From positions 1-61,373 of the forward strand of contig CAYJFP010000012.1 in NCBI GenBank assembly GCA_964369415.1: a stretch of 61,373 nt of DNA, given 5' to 3'. The first letter of the stretch is position 1. The number at the start of each line of letters is the position of its first letter. The notes under the pieces are model-generated. The model made no database searches. It was given only the letters and a program-made list of their open reading frames with translations, and was not told the DNA's origin. The position numbers were made by a program, and so were the translations under genes. This DNA is from SIG603 sp964369415. GTDB taxonomy: Bacteria > Bacillota > Clostridia > Oscillospirales > Acutalibacteraceae. This document shows, one piece after another, positions 6,863-18,100 of this stretch.

Positions 6863-8074
6863 TTATTCTGCTACTTCAACCACAACGCCCGAGCCAACGG
6901 TGCGGCCACCCTCACGGATAGCAAAACGCAACTCTTTCTCGATAGCGATAGGGGTGATAAGCTCTACATCCATGGTGATGTTGTCGCCAGGCATAACCAT
7001 CTCCACGCCTTCTGGCAGGGTGATAACACCGGTTACGTCTGTTGTACGGAAGTAGAACTGAGGACGGTAGTTATTGAAGAAAGCAGTGTGACGACCACCC
7101 TCATCTTTTTTCAATACATACACTTGGCCTTTAAATTTAAGGTGTGGTTTGATGCTGCCTGGTTTTGCAAGCACCTGGCCACGCTCGATGTCATCACGAG
7201 AAACACCACGAAGCAATGCGCCAACGTTGTCGCCTGCACGAGCATCATCCAGTGTTTTACGGAACATTTCAAGACCAGTAACAGTGGTTTTGGGTACATC
7301 TTCGTCCAGCGGGGTAAGGCCAACAAGCTCAACCTCTTCGCCTACTTTAACAGTACCACGCTCTACACGTCCGGTAGCAACGGTGCCACGGCCGGTGATG
7401 GTCATGGTATCCTCAACAGGCATCAAGAAAGGAAGGTCTTCTTTACGCTCAGGAGTTGGGATATAAGCATCTACTTCGTTCATCAGTTCGATGATAGAAG
7501 CATACTCTGGTGCGTCAGCGTCTTTCGAATCACTCTCAAGCGCTTTCAAACCGCTACCTTTAACAATTGGGGTATCATCACCCGGGAAGTCATAGGTAGA
7601 AAGCAGATCACGGATTTCCATTTCCACAAGCTCAAGCAGCTCGGGGTCATCCACTTGGTCAACTTTGTTCATGTACACAACGATGTAAGGCACGCCTACC
7701 TGGCGAGCAAGCACGATGTGTTCACGGGTTTGGGGCATCGGGCCGTCAGCAGCCGATACAACCAAGATAGCGCCGTCCATTTGAGCAGCACCAGTGATCA
7801 TGTTTTTAACATAGTCAGCATGGCCAGGGCAGTCAACGTGAGCGTAGTGACGTTCGTCAGTTTCATACTCAACGTGAGCTGTGTTGATTGTAATTCCTCT
7901 TTCTCTTTCTTCAGGTGCTTTGTCGATCATTGAATAATCTTCAAATTTTGCTTGACCTTTAAGAGCGAGAACTTTAGTGATAGCTGCTGTTAAAGTTGTT
8001 TTACCGTGGTCAACGTGACCGATTGTACCGATGTTTACGTGTGGCTTATTTCTTTCAAATTTAGCTTTTGCCAT
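6863..8074 (-). CDS. tuf: Elongation factor Tu
   Basis: This 403-residue GTPase delivers aminoacyl-tRNA to the ribosome. The P-loop GHVDHGKT (19-26), DCPGH switch II and NKVD motifs are present, followed by domains 2 and 3. AAAGGAGG precedes the ATG. The gene is compositionally mosaic. The first 60-70 codons are AT-rich with AGA arginines, like fusA. From about 7,850-7,900 leftwards the rest is GC-rich at third positions with CGT/CGC arginines and ACC threonines. The protein is normal across the junction. tuf is followed by its own terminator and then a DUF3784 gene and guaA, not by rpsJ. Confidence 0.97.
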   Translation of the reverse strand: MAKAKFERNKPHVNIGTIGHVDHGKTTLTAAITKVLALKGQAKFEDYSMIDKAPEERERGITINTAHVEYETDERHYAHVDCPGHADYVKNMITGAAQMDGAILVVSAADGPMPQTREHIVLARQVGVPYIVVYMNKVDQVDDPELLELVEMEIRDLLSTYDFPGDDTPIVKGSGLKALESDSKDADAPEYASIIELMNEVDAYIPTPERKEDLPFLMPVEDTMTITGRGTVATGRVERGTVKVGEEVELVGLTPLDEDVPKTTVTGLEMFRKTLDDARAGDNVGALLRGVSRDDIERGQVLAKPGSIKPHLKFKGQVYVLKKDEGGRHTAFFNNYRPQFYFRTTDVTGVITLPEGVEMVMPGDNITMDVELITPIAIEKELRFAIREGGRTVGSGVVVEVAE

Positions 8075-8168
8075 TGGAAGTGCCTCCTTTTTCTATTAAG
8101 CATAATTTATTAGTTTAATTTTAACACATAGTGTAAAAAAATCAAGTATTTTTTTGAATAATTATAAA

Positions 8169-10289
8169 TTATTCGCCTTTTTTTCTTTGAGTGATAACAG
8201 CTTCAGAAACTGATTTTGGAAGTTCAGCATAGTGTGAAGGCTCCATTGTGTACTGGCCTCTACCCTGTGTTTTAGATCTCATATCAGTTGCATAACCGAA
8301 CATTTCGGAAAGCGGTACTTCACTGTTAATTTGTTGTGCGCCTGGAACTGCGTCCATACCTTGAATCATACCACGTCTTGAGTTAAGGTCGCCGATAACG
8401 TCGCCCATGTACTCGTCAGGTACGATAACAGTAACTTTCATGATTGGTTCCATAAGCACTGGATCTGCTTTCTTCATAGCATCTTTAAAAGCCATTGAAC
8501 CGGCAATTTTAAACGCCATTTCAGATGAGTCAACTTCATGGTATGAACCATCATAAAGTGTTACTTTACAGTCAACAACATTGTATCCAGCTAGGATACC
8601 AGAAAGCATTGCTCCTTTAATTCCATTGTCAACAGCTGGAATATATTCTTTTGGAATAGCACCACCGACAATTGAATTAACGAACTCGTAGCCTTTTGTT
8701 GGGTTTGGCTCAAGACGGATTTTAACATGACCGAATTGTCCTTTACCACCTGACTGACGAGCGTATTTTGTATCAGATTCAGAAGCTCTTCTGATTGTTT
8801 CTTTGTAAGAAACTTGAGGTTTACCAACATTTGCTTCAACTTTAAACTCACGAAGAAGTCTATCAACAATGATCTCAAGGTGCAATTCACCCATACCAGC
8901 GATGATTGTTTGTCCTGTTTCTTCATCAGTGTAAGCCTTGAATGTAGGATCTTCCTCAGCAAGCTTTGCAAGAGCAATACCCATTTTCTCTTGACCAGCT
9001 TTAGTTTTTGGCTCGATAGCAACTCTGATAACAGGTTCAGGGAATTCCATTGATTCAAGAATAATTGGATTATTCTCATCACAAAGTGTATCACCTGTTG
9101 TTGTATTTTTTAGACCAACTGCAGCTGCGATATCACCGGCATAAACCATATCGATATCTTTTCTGTCGTTAGCGTGCATTTGAACAATACGGCCTAAACG
9201 CTCTCTATTGTCTTTATTTGCATTAAATACAGATGTACCTGCTTGAATTGTACCTGAATAAACTCTGAAGAATGCAAGTTTACCAACGAATGGGTCTGTT
9301 GCAATTTTAAAAGCAAGAGCCGCAAAAGGAGCATTGTCATCTGATGGACGCTCGTCTTCTTCACCTGTATCAGGGTGCACACCTTTAATAGATTTAACAT
9401 CTAATGGAGATGGCATGTAGTCAACAACGGCATCAAGAAGTTTTTGTACGCCTTTATTTTTGTAAGAAGTACCGCAAACAACAGGAACCATTGTATTGGC
9501 AATAGTAGCTGTACGGATGCAAGTTTTAACTTCTTCTATTGTAAGCTCTTCGCCCATTAGATATCTTTCCATTAGCTCTTCGTCTGTTTCAGCAACAAAT
9601 TCAACTAGAGCATCATGGTACTCTTGGGCTTTGTCTTTCATATCTTCAGGAATATCTTCACATCTGATATCTGTACCGATATCATTGTAATAGATATAAG
9701 CTTTCATCTCTACTAAGTCGATAATTCCTTTGAATGAATCTTCAGCACCGATTGGAAGCTGAATTGGAACAGCGTTACATTTTAGTCTGTCCTTCATCAT
9801 TTGAACAACTCTGTAGAAATCGGCACCCATAATGTCCATTTTATTAACATAGGCCATACGGGGAACCATGTATTCATTAGCCTGACGCCATACGGTCTCA
9901 GACTGTGGCTCAACTCCGCCCTTTGCACAGAAAACTGTTACAGAACCGTCAAGAACACGAAGTGATCTTTGAACTTCAACTGTGAAGTCAACGTGACCTG
10001 GTGTGTCGATGATGTTGATTCTGTGTCTATTTTTCTCTACTTCAGCTTTGTTATCAGCAAAATCAGAGTGAGTCCAGAAGCAAGTTGTTGCAGCAGAAGT
10101 AATTGTGATACCTCTCTCTTGCTCTTGAACCATCCAGTCCATTGTAGCGCCGCCGTCATGAACTTCACCGATTTTGTAGTTTACTCCAGTATAGAACAAA
10201 ATTCTTTCTGAAGTTGTAGTTTTACCAGCATCAATATGAGCCATGATGCCGATATTTCTAGTTTTATCGAGTGATACCTGTCTTGGCAT
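8169..10289 (-). CDS. fusA: Elongation factor G
   Basis: This 706-residue translocation GTPase has the P-loop AHIDAGKTT at 17-25, DTPGHVDF, NKMD, and domains II to V through the C-terminal MFGYATDMRS segment. Length and motifs are normal for a canonical EF-G. GAGGAGG precedes the ATG. It lies 18 bp after rpsG and 94 bp before tuf in the str operon, transcribed from the promoter before rpsL. Confidence 0.97.
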   Translation of the reverse strand: MPRQVSLDKTRNIGIMAHIDAGKTTTSERILFYTGVNYKIGEVHDGGATMDWMVQEQERGITITSAATTCFWTHSDFADNKAEVEKNRHRINIIDTPGHVDFTVEVQRSLRVLDGSVTVFCAKGGVEPQSETVWRQANEYMVPRMAYVNKMDIMGADFYRVVQMMKDRLKCNAVPIQLPIGAEDSFKGIIDLVEMKAYIYYNDIGTDIRCEDIPEDMKDKAQEYHDALVEFVAETDEELMERYLMGEELTIEEVKTCIRTATIANTMVPVVCGTSYKNKGVQKLLDAVVDYMPSPLDVKSIKGVHPDTGEEDERPSDDNAPFAALAFKIATDPFVGKLAFFRVYSGTIQAGTSVFNANKDNRERLGRIVQMHANDRKDIDMVYAGDIAAAVGLKNTTTGDTLCDENNPIILESMEFPEPVIRVAIEPKTKAGQEKMGIALAKLAEEDPTFKAYTDEETGQTIIAGMGELHLEIIVDRLLREFKVEANVGKPQVSYKETIRRASESDTKYARQSGGKGQFGHVKIRLEPNPTKGYEFVNSIVGGAIPKEYIPAVDNGIKGAMLSGILAGYNVVDCKVTLYDGSYHEVDSSEMAFKIAGSMAFKDAMKKADPVLMEPIMKVTVIVPDEYMGDVIGDLNSRRGMIQGMDAVPGAQQINSEVPLSEMFGYATDMRSKTQGRGQYTMEPSHYAELPKSVSEAVITQRKKGE

Positions 10290-10307
10290 AATTTCCTCCT
10301 CTGGATT

Positions 10308-10778
10308 TTACCATCTGTAGTGTGCGAAAGCTTTATTAGCTTCTGCCATTTTGTGTGTATCGTCACGTTTCTTTGCAGCGCCTCCTGCTCCGTTGATGGC
10401 ATCGAGGATTTCACCTGCAAGACGCTCTTTCATAGTTTTTTCTGAACGCAGTCTTGAATATTTTGTAACCCAACGAAGTCCTAAAGTTTGTCTTCTCTCA
10501 GGTCTTACTTCACAAGGAACTTGGTAAGTAGAACCACCGACACGACGAGCTTTAACCTCTAAGCTTGGCATAATATTCTCCATTGCTTGTTCAAAAACTT
10601 CTAGAGCTTCTTTTCCTGTTTTTGTAGCTACGATTTCAAATGCATCGTAAACTATTTTTTGAGCAACACCCTTTTTTCCATCATACATGATGTTATTTAT
10701 AAGACGTGTTACCAGTTTTGAATTATACATAGGGTCTGCTAAAACATCACGTTTAGCAACATTGCCTCTTCTTGGCAT
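10308..10778 (-). CDS. rpsG: 30S ribosomal protein S7
   Basis: This 156-residue protein (MPRRGNVAKRDVL to AHYRW) nucleates assembly of the 30S head and contacts the E and P sites. I use the ATG at 10778 because GGAGG stands just before it and the family starts there; an upstream in-frame extension is not supported. S7 often represses str-operon translation, but I see no clear binding structure in the 212-bp gap after rpsL, which holds no gene. Confidence 0.97.
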   Translation of the reverse strand: MPRRGNVAKRDVLADPMYNSKLVTRLINNIMYDGKKGVAQKIVYDAFEIVATKTGKEALEVFEQAMENIMPSLEVKARRVGGSTYQVPCEVRPERRQTLGLRWVTKYSRLRSEKTMKERLAGEILDAINGAGGAAKKRDDTHKMAEANKAFAHYRW

Positions 10779-10990
10779 AGTCTTCCCTCCTTCACATAAA
10801 AATAATGATATCATAGGTACTCGAAAGTCATACTTCCGTCAAGCAAAAAAGGCACAATTTAGGCTAATTACTAAGTCTAATGGTGAAAAAACAAGTCCTT
10901 CACCTTTAGCCTTTAGTCTTTAGTTTTATATAAAGTGCCTTACCCATTCTGGGCAAGCCATACGAATTTACGTTTCAAGAAAATTTAGCC

Positions 10991-11413
10991 TTATTTTGCA
11001 CCTGGCTTAGGCTTTTTAGCACCATACTTAGATCTAGCCTGCATACGTTTTGCAACGCCTTGAGCATCTAATGTGCCTCTGATGATGTGGTAACGAACAC
11101 CTGGGATGTCCTTAACACGGCCTCCTCTGATCATAACAACGCTATGTTCTTGAAGATTGTGTCCAACACCTGGGATATAAGCCGTTACTTCCATTCCGTT
11201 AGAAAGTCTAACCCTTGCAATTTTTCTTAAAGCTGAGTTAGGTTTTTTTGGTGTCTGAGTTTTAACTGCAGTACACACGCCTCTCTTTTGTGGAGAACTT
11301 TGCTCGATAGCAACTCTTTTCTTAGAGTTCCAGCCTCTTAATAAAGCAGGAGTCTTAGATTTTTTCTCTGCTACGGAACGACCACCGTGAACTAACTGGT
11401 TAAATGTTGGCAT
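10991..11413 (-). CDS. rpsL: 30S ribosomal protein S12
   Basis: This 140-residue decoding-centre protein has the conserved TPKKPNSALRK loop, with the lysines whose changes give streptomycin resistance unchanged, and GGRVKDIPGVRYH. AAAGGAGG precedes the ATG. It is the first gene of the str operon (rpsL-rpsG-fusA-tuf) and has its own consensus promoter in the 115-bp gap after rpoC. No L7Ae-like gene lies between rpoC and rpsL, although several Firmicutes have one. Confidence 0.97.
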   Translation of the reverse strand: MPTFNQLVHGGRSVAEKKSKTPALLRGWNSKKRVAIEQSSPQKRGVCTAVKTQTPKKPNSALRKIARVRLSNGMEVTAYIPGVGHNLQEHSVVMIRGGRVKDIPGVRYHIIRGTLDAQGVAKRMQARSKYGAKKPKPGAK

Positions 11414-11491
11414 ATTGCACCTCCTTTTAATAAATATATCAAACAGCCCTTAGGCAAATTTGTCAATGAGTTTTTGTCCACTCAGCTATAT

Positions 11492-11521
11492 ATTATAGCA
11501 CCTAAACTACCTAAATGTCAA
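11492..11521 (-). promoter_or_regulatory. str operon promoter
   Basis: On the minus strand TTGACA (11516-11521) and TATAAT (11492-11497) are both perfect consensus and 18 bp apart. The -35 box lies only 8 bp past the rpoC stop. A weaker second pair (TTGACA at 11461-11466) lies closer to rpsL. Confidence 0.8.
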
Positions 11522-11528
11522 CAGTTAT

Positions 11529-14500
11529 TTAGTCATCAAATACTATTTCTTTCATATCGTCAAAGTTAATGTCATATTCACTTACTTCAGGTGTTTCTGC
11601 ATTTGCAATATCAACATTACTGTAACACTGCATACCAGTACCTGCTGGAATAAGTTTACCGATAATAACATTTTCTTTAAGTCCAAGAAGCGGGTCAACT
11701 TTGCCCTTGATAGCTGCATCTGTTAGAACTCTTGTAGTCTCTTGGAACGAAGCTGCTGAAAGGAATGAATCTGTAGCTAGAGAAGCTTTTGTGATACCTA
11801 GAAGTATCGGTGTAAATGTAGCTACACTTAAGCCTGTTTCTCCTGCAGCAATTCTTTCTTTTATCGCTTTATTTGCAAAGTATACTTCATTTCTATCGAC
11901 TAGAGATGTAACTAGGAATGATGTATTTCCAGCTTCTTCAATTCTAACTTTTCTCATCATTTGTCTGATAATAACCTCAATGTGTTTATCATTGATATCA
12001 ACACCCTGTTGACGATAAGTCTTTTGAACTTCTTGGATGAGATAGTTTTGAACAGCTTGTGTTCCGCTTATAGCGAGAACATCATGCGGATTTACAGAAC
12101 CTTCTGTAATTCTTGTTCCTTTTTCTATCACTTGGCCTTCACTTACGCTGATGTGTGAGCTAAACGGAATCATATAGCTTCTTTCATCTGCATTTTGAAG
12201 ATCTGTAACGACAACATGACGGCTCTTTTTAGAATCATCAAATCTAACTTCACCAGAAATTTCACTGATAATAGCTAGATGCTTAGGCTTACGACCTTCG
12301 AAAAGCTCGTCGATTCTTGGAAGACCCTGTGTAATATCTTCGGCACTCGCAACACCACCGGTATGGAAAGTTCTCATTGTAAGCTGTGTACCAGGTTCAC
12401 CGATAGACTGGGCGGCAATAATACCAACAGCCTCTCCGACTTGAACAGGTTTTCCGCTTGCAAGGCTTGCACCATAGCATTTTTTACAAACACCGTATTT
12501 TGCTCTACAGTTAAGAATTGATCTTATTACTATAGTTTTTGTGCCTCTTTCGATGATGATTTTAGCATCATCTTCATCCATCAATTTATCTTTTGAAACC
12601 AGTATATTTCCGTTTTCATCTGTAAAGTCATCCATGAGGTAACGACCAATAAGTCTTTCGTCCATTGGCTCTATCGACTCATGTCCAGCTTTAATATCAA
12701 ATACTTCAAGACCTTCATCAGATCCACAGTCGTCTTCACGAATAATAACATCTTGAGAAACGTCAACCAATCTTCTTGTTAGGTAACCCGAGTCAGCCGT
12801 TCTTAGCGCCGTATCGGCAAGACCTTTTCTCGCACCACGAGAAGAAATAAAGTATTCAAGAATATTTAGACCTTCACGGTAGTTAGCCCTGATTGGAATC
12901 TCGATTGTTTTACCCGATGTATTTGCGATAAGACCACGCATACCTGCTAGCTGTCTAATCTGGCTCATGCTACCACGAGCACCAGAGTCCGCCATCATGA
13001 ATATCGGATTGTATCTATCTAGTCCGCCTTGAAGAGCAGCAGTAACGTCATTTGTGGCTTTTTCCCATGTTCTTAGGACTGCGTTATAACGCTCTGAATC
13101 TGATAATAGACCAAATTGGAAGTCCTCTGTTATCGCATCGATATTCTTTTCAGCATCGGCGATAATATTTTTCTTCTCTTCAGGAATTGTAGCATCGCTA
13201 ACAGCAACTGTAATCGCACCGATAGTTGAATATTTATAACCTTGTGCCTTAATAGCATCGAGAACTTCGGCAGCTTTTTCTGTTCCGTGAACTCTTATGC
13301 ATTTTTCAATTAAAACACCAAGTTGCTTTTTACCAACTAGGAAGTCAATTTCAAATTTAAGGACATTTTCATCCTTGGTTCTGTCTATATAGCCTAAGTC
13401 TTGAGGAACTGATTGGTTAAATATCATTCTACCTACTGTAGTATCAACAAGGCCTACATATTCCTTACCTTGATATGAAACCGCTCTTTTAACCTTAATT
13501 TTTGAGTGAAGTGTGATGTCTTTAGCATCGTAAGCCATTAAAGCTTCATCCATGTCTCTAAAGACTTTTCCTTCGCCTTTTTCGCCGTCTTTATCTAGAG
13601 TTAGATAGTAAGAACCTAGTATCATATCCTGTGAAGGAACAGCAACAGGGCGTCCATCAGAAGGTTTTAGTAGGTTGTTAGCAGCAAGCATTAAGAATCT
13701 GGCCTCGGCTTGTGCCTCGGCAGATAGTGGAATATGGATAGCCATTTGGTCACCGTCAAAGTCAGCGTTATAAGCTGTACAAACAAGTGGGTGAAGTTTT
13801 AAAGCTCTACCCTCAACCAAAACAGGCTCAAAGGCTTGAATACCAAGTCTATGAAGTGTAGGCGCACGGTTAAGAAGAACAGGGTGATTTTTGATAACTA
13901 TTTCAAGTGCATCCCAAACTTCAGGTTTTGCTCTTTCAACAGCTTTTCTAGCAGCCTTGATATTCCCAGCTGCACCTGTTTCTACAAGTCTTTTCATAAC
14001 AAAAGGCTTAAATAACTCAAGTGCCATTTCTTTTGGAACACCGCACTGATACATTTTAAGTTCAGGTCCAACAACGATAACCGAACGTCCTGAATAGTCA
14101 ACACGTTTACCAAGTAGGTTTTGACGGAAACGTCCTTGCTTACCTTTAAGCATATCAGAAAGCGATTTTAGGGGTCTATTATTAGGTCCTGTTACAGGAC
14201 GACCTCTTCTACCATTGTCTATAAGAGCATCAACAGCTTCTTGAAGCATACGTTTTTCATTTCTTACAATAATATCAGGTGCGCCAAGTTCTAAAAGTCT
14301 TTTAAGTCTATTATTTCTATTGATAACTCTTCTGTATAAATCGTTAAGGTCAGAAGTTGCAAATCTACCACCATCTAATTGAACCATCGGACGAATATCT
14401 GGTGGAATAACTGGTACTGAATCCATGACCATCCACTCAGGTCTGTTTCCTGAGATTCTGAACGCTTCAACAACTTCAAGTCTTTTTAAGATTCTAACTC

Positions 14501-15107
14501 TTTTTTGTCCCGAAGCTGTTTCAAGCTCTGACTTAAGCTGTACTGATACAGCATCGACATCTATGCTTGCAAGAAGCTTTTGAATAGCTTCAGCACCCAT
14601 GCTGGCCTCGAAATCGTCATCATATTTTTCTCTTAAGTCTCTATACTCTTTTTCTGAAAGAGTCTGCATTTTGCTAATTTCTCTTACATTACCTGGATCT
14701 GTTACGATATAAAGTGCAAAGTAAAGAACTTTTTCAAGAACTCTTGGCGAGACATCCAGTATAAGTCCCATTCTTGAAGGAATTCCTTTAAAATACCAGA
14801 TATGTGAAACTGGAGCTGCAAGGTCGATATGCCCCATTCTTTCACGTCTAACTCTAGCTCTTGTGACTTCAACTCCACATCTGTCACAAATTTTACCTTT
14901 ATATCTTATTCTTTTGTATTTTCCACAGTGGCACTCCCAGTCCTTTTGAGGTCCGAAGATCTTTTCACAGAAAAGACCTTCTCTCTCAGGTTTAAGTGTT
15001 CTGTAATTTATAGTTTCGGGCTTTTTAACTTCACCGTATGACCACTCTTTGATCTGGTCGGGAGAAGCAAGTCCTATTTTAATTGATTCAAATACATTAA
15101 ACTCCAT
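11529..15107 (-). CDS. rpoC: RNA polymerase beta' subunit
   Basis: This protein of 1,192 residues carries the N-terminal zinc ribbon (CHCGKYKRIRYKGKICDRCG), the catalytic NADFDGD magnesium loop, the bridge-helix/trigger-loop region (GEPGTQLTMRTFHTGG) and a normal C-terminus. I place the start at the ATG at 15107, preceded by AAGGAAGG seven bases upstream; the seven extra upstream codons overlap that site. It follows rpoB by 48 bp and forms one transcription unit with it. Confidence 0.98.
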   Translation of the reverse strand: MEFNVFESIKIGLASPDQIKEWSYGEVKKPETINYRTLKPEREGLFCEKIFGPQKDWECHCGKYKRIRYKGKICDRCGVEVTRARVRRERMGHIDLAAPVSHIWYFKGIPSRMGLILDVSPRVLEKVLYFALYIVTDPGNVREISKMQTLSEKEYRDLREKYDDDFEASMGAEAIQKLLASIDVDAVSVQLKSELETASGQKRVRILKRLEVVEAFRISGNRPEWMVMDSVPVIPPDIRPMVQLDGGRFATSDLNDLYRRVINRNNRLKRLLELGAPDIIVRNEKRMLQEAVDALIDNGRRGRPVTGPNNRPLKSLSDMLKGKQGRFRQNLLGKRVDYSGRSVIVVGPELKMYQCGVPKEMALELFKPFVMKRLVETGAAGNIKAARKAVERAKPEVWDALEIVIKNHPVLLNRAPTLHRLGIQAFEPVLVEGRALKLHPLVCTAYNADFDGDQMAIHIPLSAEAQAEARFLMLAANNLLKPSDGRPVAVPSQDMILGSYYLTLDKDGEKGEGKVFRDMDEALMAYDAKDITLHSKIKVKRAVSYQGKEYVGLVDTTVGRMIFNQSVPQDLGYIDRTKDENVLKFEIDFLVGKKQLGVLIEKCIRVHGTEKAAEVLDAIKAQGYKYSTIGAITVAVSDATIPEEKKNIIADAEKNIDAITEDFQFGLLSDSERYNAVLRTWEKATNDVTAALQGGLDRYNPIFMMADSGARGSMSQIRQLAGMRGLIANTSGKTIEIPIRANYREGLNILEYFISSRGARKGLADTALRTADSGYLTRRLVDVSQDVIIREDDCGSDEGLEVFDIKAGHESIEPMDERLIGRYLMDDFTDENGNILVSKDKLMDEDDAKIIIERGTKTIVIRSILNCRAKYGVCKKCYGASLASGKPVQVGEAVGIIAAQSIGEPGTQLTMRTFHTGGVASAEDITQGLPRIDELFEGRKPKHLAIISEISGEVRFDDSKKSRHVVVTDLQNADERSYMIPFSSHISVSEGQVIEKGTRITEGSVNPHDVLAISGTQAVQNYLIQEVQKTYRQQGVDINDKHIEVIIRQMMRKVRIEEAGNTSFLVTSLVDRNEVYFANKAIKERIAAGETGLSVATFTPILLGITKASLATDSFLSAASFQETTRVLTDAAIKGKVDPLLGLKENVIIGKLIPAGTGMQCYSNVDIANAETPEVSEYDINFDDMKEIVFDD

Positions 15108-15155
15108 GCGGTGTATCCTTCCTTTCACTAATAGACAATGCTTATTGTCATCAAA

Positions 15156-18100
15156 TTATACTAAATCATCTTCGCTTGAGAAAAGATCATCTGAAAATAA
15201 ATCATCGTCTTCTTCGTTTTCACCGAGGAAATCAAAATCTTCTTCTACATCTTCAACTGAATATCCGTCAAATTCTTCTTCAACGTTTTCCTCTTCAAAC
15301 TCAGTAGTAACCGGTGTAAAGCCTAAATCGTCATCATCATCAAAGTTTTGTTTTAGATCAATCTCATTGTTATCTTTATCTAAAACTTTCATGTCAAGAC
15401 CCAAAGCTTGAAGTTCTTTAATAAGAACCTTAAATGATTCAGGTATTCCTGGTTTCGGCACGTTTTGGCCTTTTACTATAGATTCATAAGTTTTGACACG
15501 CCCTACAACGTCATCGGATTTAACGGTTAGTATTTCTTGAAGAGTATAAGCCGCACCGTAAGCCTCAAGTGCCCAAACTTCCATCTCTCCGAAACGCTGT
15601 CCACCAAACTGAGCCTTACCGCCGAGTGGTTGTTGTGTGACAAGTGAGTATGGTCCTGTCGATCTCGCATGGATTTTATCGTCAACCAAGTGGTGAAGTT
15701 TTAGGTAATACATGTATCCCACTGTAACAGGATTATCAAAGTATTCACCAGATCTTCCGTCACGAAGCATAAATTTACCATTTTCGCTCATCCCCGCCAT
15801 TTTAAAGCACTCTCTGATGTCAGATTCGTGTGCACCGTCAAATACAGGAGTCATAATATTCCATCCAAGTTTTCTAGCTGCCATACCAAGGTGAACTTCA
15901 AGCACCTGTCCAATGTTCATACGAGATGGAACGCCCAGTGGGTTAAGAACGATATCAAGCGGTGTTCCGTCTGGAAGGAAAGGCATTTCCTCTTCAGGAA
16001 GAATTCTTGAAACAACACCCTTGTTTCCGTGACGACCAGCCATCTTATCACCAACAGAGATTTTTCTCTTTTGTGCAAGATAACATCTTACAACTTTATT
16101 TACACCAGGGCTTAGTTCGTCTTGGCTATTTTCTCTTGTAAATACTTTAACGTCTACAACAACGCCTCTTTCACCATTTGGAACTCTTAACGAAGTGTCT
16201 CTAACTTCTCTTGCTTTTTCACCAAAGATAGCTCTTAAAAGTCTCTCTTCAGCTGTAAGTTCAGTTTCACCCTTAGGAGTAACTTTACCTACTAATATAT
16301 CGCCTGCTCTAACCTCTGCACCGACTCTTATAATTCCTCTGTCGTCTAAGTCACGAAGCAAGTCTTCATTAACATTTGGAATGTCTCTTGTGATTTCTTC
16401 AGGTCCAAGTTTAGTGTCTCTAGCTTCCATTTCATATTCTTCGATATGGATAGAAGTATAAACATCGTCACGAACGATTTTCTCATTTAGAAGAACAGCA
16501 TCTTCATAGTTATAACCTTCCCAAGTCATAAAGCCTATAAGTGCATTCTTACCAAGTGAAATTTCACCGTTTTTAATTCCAGGTCCATCTGCTATAACAG
16601 TACCTTGTTCAACTCTTTCGCCAACATTTACAATCGGCACTTGATTGATACAAGTACTTTGGTTAGACCTTAAGAATTTAATGATTTTATAATCGTCAAT
16701 TTCGCCATTATCGGCTGTAACTCTAATAAAGTCCGCACTAACACTCTTAACTACACCAGCACGTTTTGCAAGCACACAAACACCGGAGTCAACGCCAGCT
16801 TTATATTCCATACCAGTTCCTACTATAGGAGTTTGTGTTTTAAGTAGTGGCACGGCTTGCTTCTGCATGTTTGATCCCATTAGCGCACGGTTAGCATCGT
16901 CGTTTTCAAGGAATGGAATCATAGCCGTAGCAACAGATACAACCATTCTCGGTGAAATATCCATAAAGTCAACTTTATTTGGAGAAACCTCAATGAATTC
17001 ACCTCTATAACGGCAAACTACCTTAGCATTTGTGAATGAATGTTCTTCATCTAGTGGCTCATTAGCCTGTGCTACAGAATATTCATCTTCCACATCGGCT
17101 GTCATGTAGACAACTTCACCTGTAACTTTTCCTGTCGCTTTGTCAACTTTTCTAAAGCAAGTTTCGATAAATCCATAGTGATTAATCTTAGCAAAAGTCG
17201 CAAGATAAGAGATAAGACCGATGTTTGGTCCTTCAGGTGTTTCGATCGGACACATACGACCATAATGTGTATAGTGAACGTCACGAACTTCGAACGAAGC
17301 TCTATCTCTTGAAAGACCACCGGGTCCAAGAGCCGAAAGACGTCTTTTATGTGTAAGCTCTGAAAGTGGATTTGTTTGATCCATGAACTGAGAAAGCGGT
17401 GATGAACCAAAGAATTCTTTGACAGCCGCAACAACAGGACGGATATTGATAAGTGAATGTGGTGAAAGTGACTCTTGATCTTGAGCTTGAAGTGTCATTC
17501 TTTCTCTAATTACTCTTTCAAGTCTTGAAAAACCTATTCTAAACTGGTTTTGAAGAAGCTCTCCTACACATCTGATACGACGATTTCCTAAGTGGTCAAT
17601 ATCGTCTATATTTCCAAGACCTACAGCTAAACAGTTCATATAATTAATAGATGAGAAAATATCGTCTATAATAATATTGTTTGGAACAAGCTCTGGCTGT
17701 CTAATTCTTATTTCATTTTTAATTTCTTCTTCAGTTTCAAAGTTCTCAAGAATTTCTTGAAGCACGCTGAATCTAACTCTTTCGTTGATTCCACATTCTT
17801 TTTCTGCATCAAAAGAAACAAATTTACTTATATCCACCATTCCGTTAGAAATAATTTTAGTTTCTTTTCCAGATACATCTACAAAAGCTTCTCTTACACC
17901 TGCATCGTCCATTTCTTCAGCAAGCGCCCTTGAAACCATTTGTCCTGCATCTGCCATTAATTCACCTGTCATAGGGTTCATAATAGGCTGTGTAAGTGTT
18001 TGCCCTTGAAGTCTACCTGCAAGAGCTAGTTTTTTATTGTATTTATATCTTCCAACCCTTGACATATCATAACGTCTTGGCTCAAAGAATAATGTATTGA

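Noticed and set aside
6845..7933. A 362-codon open frame on the plus strand opposite tuf.
   Set aside because: It is the antisense shadow of tuf, a highly biased gene; it has no ribosome site and the protein resembles nothing.
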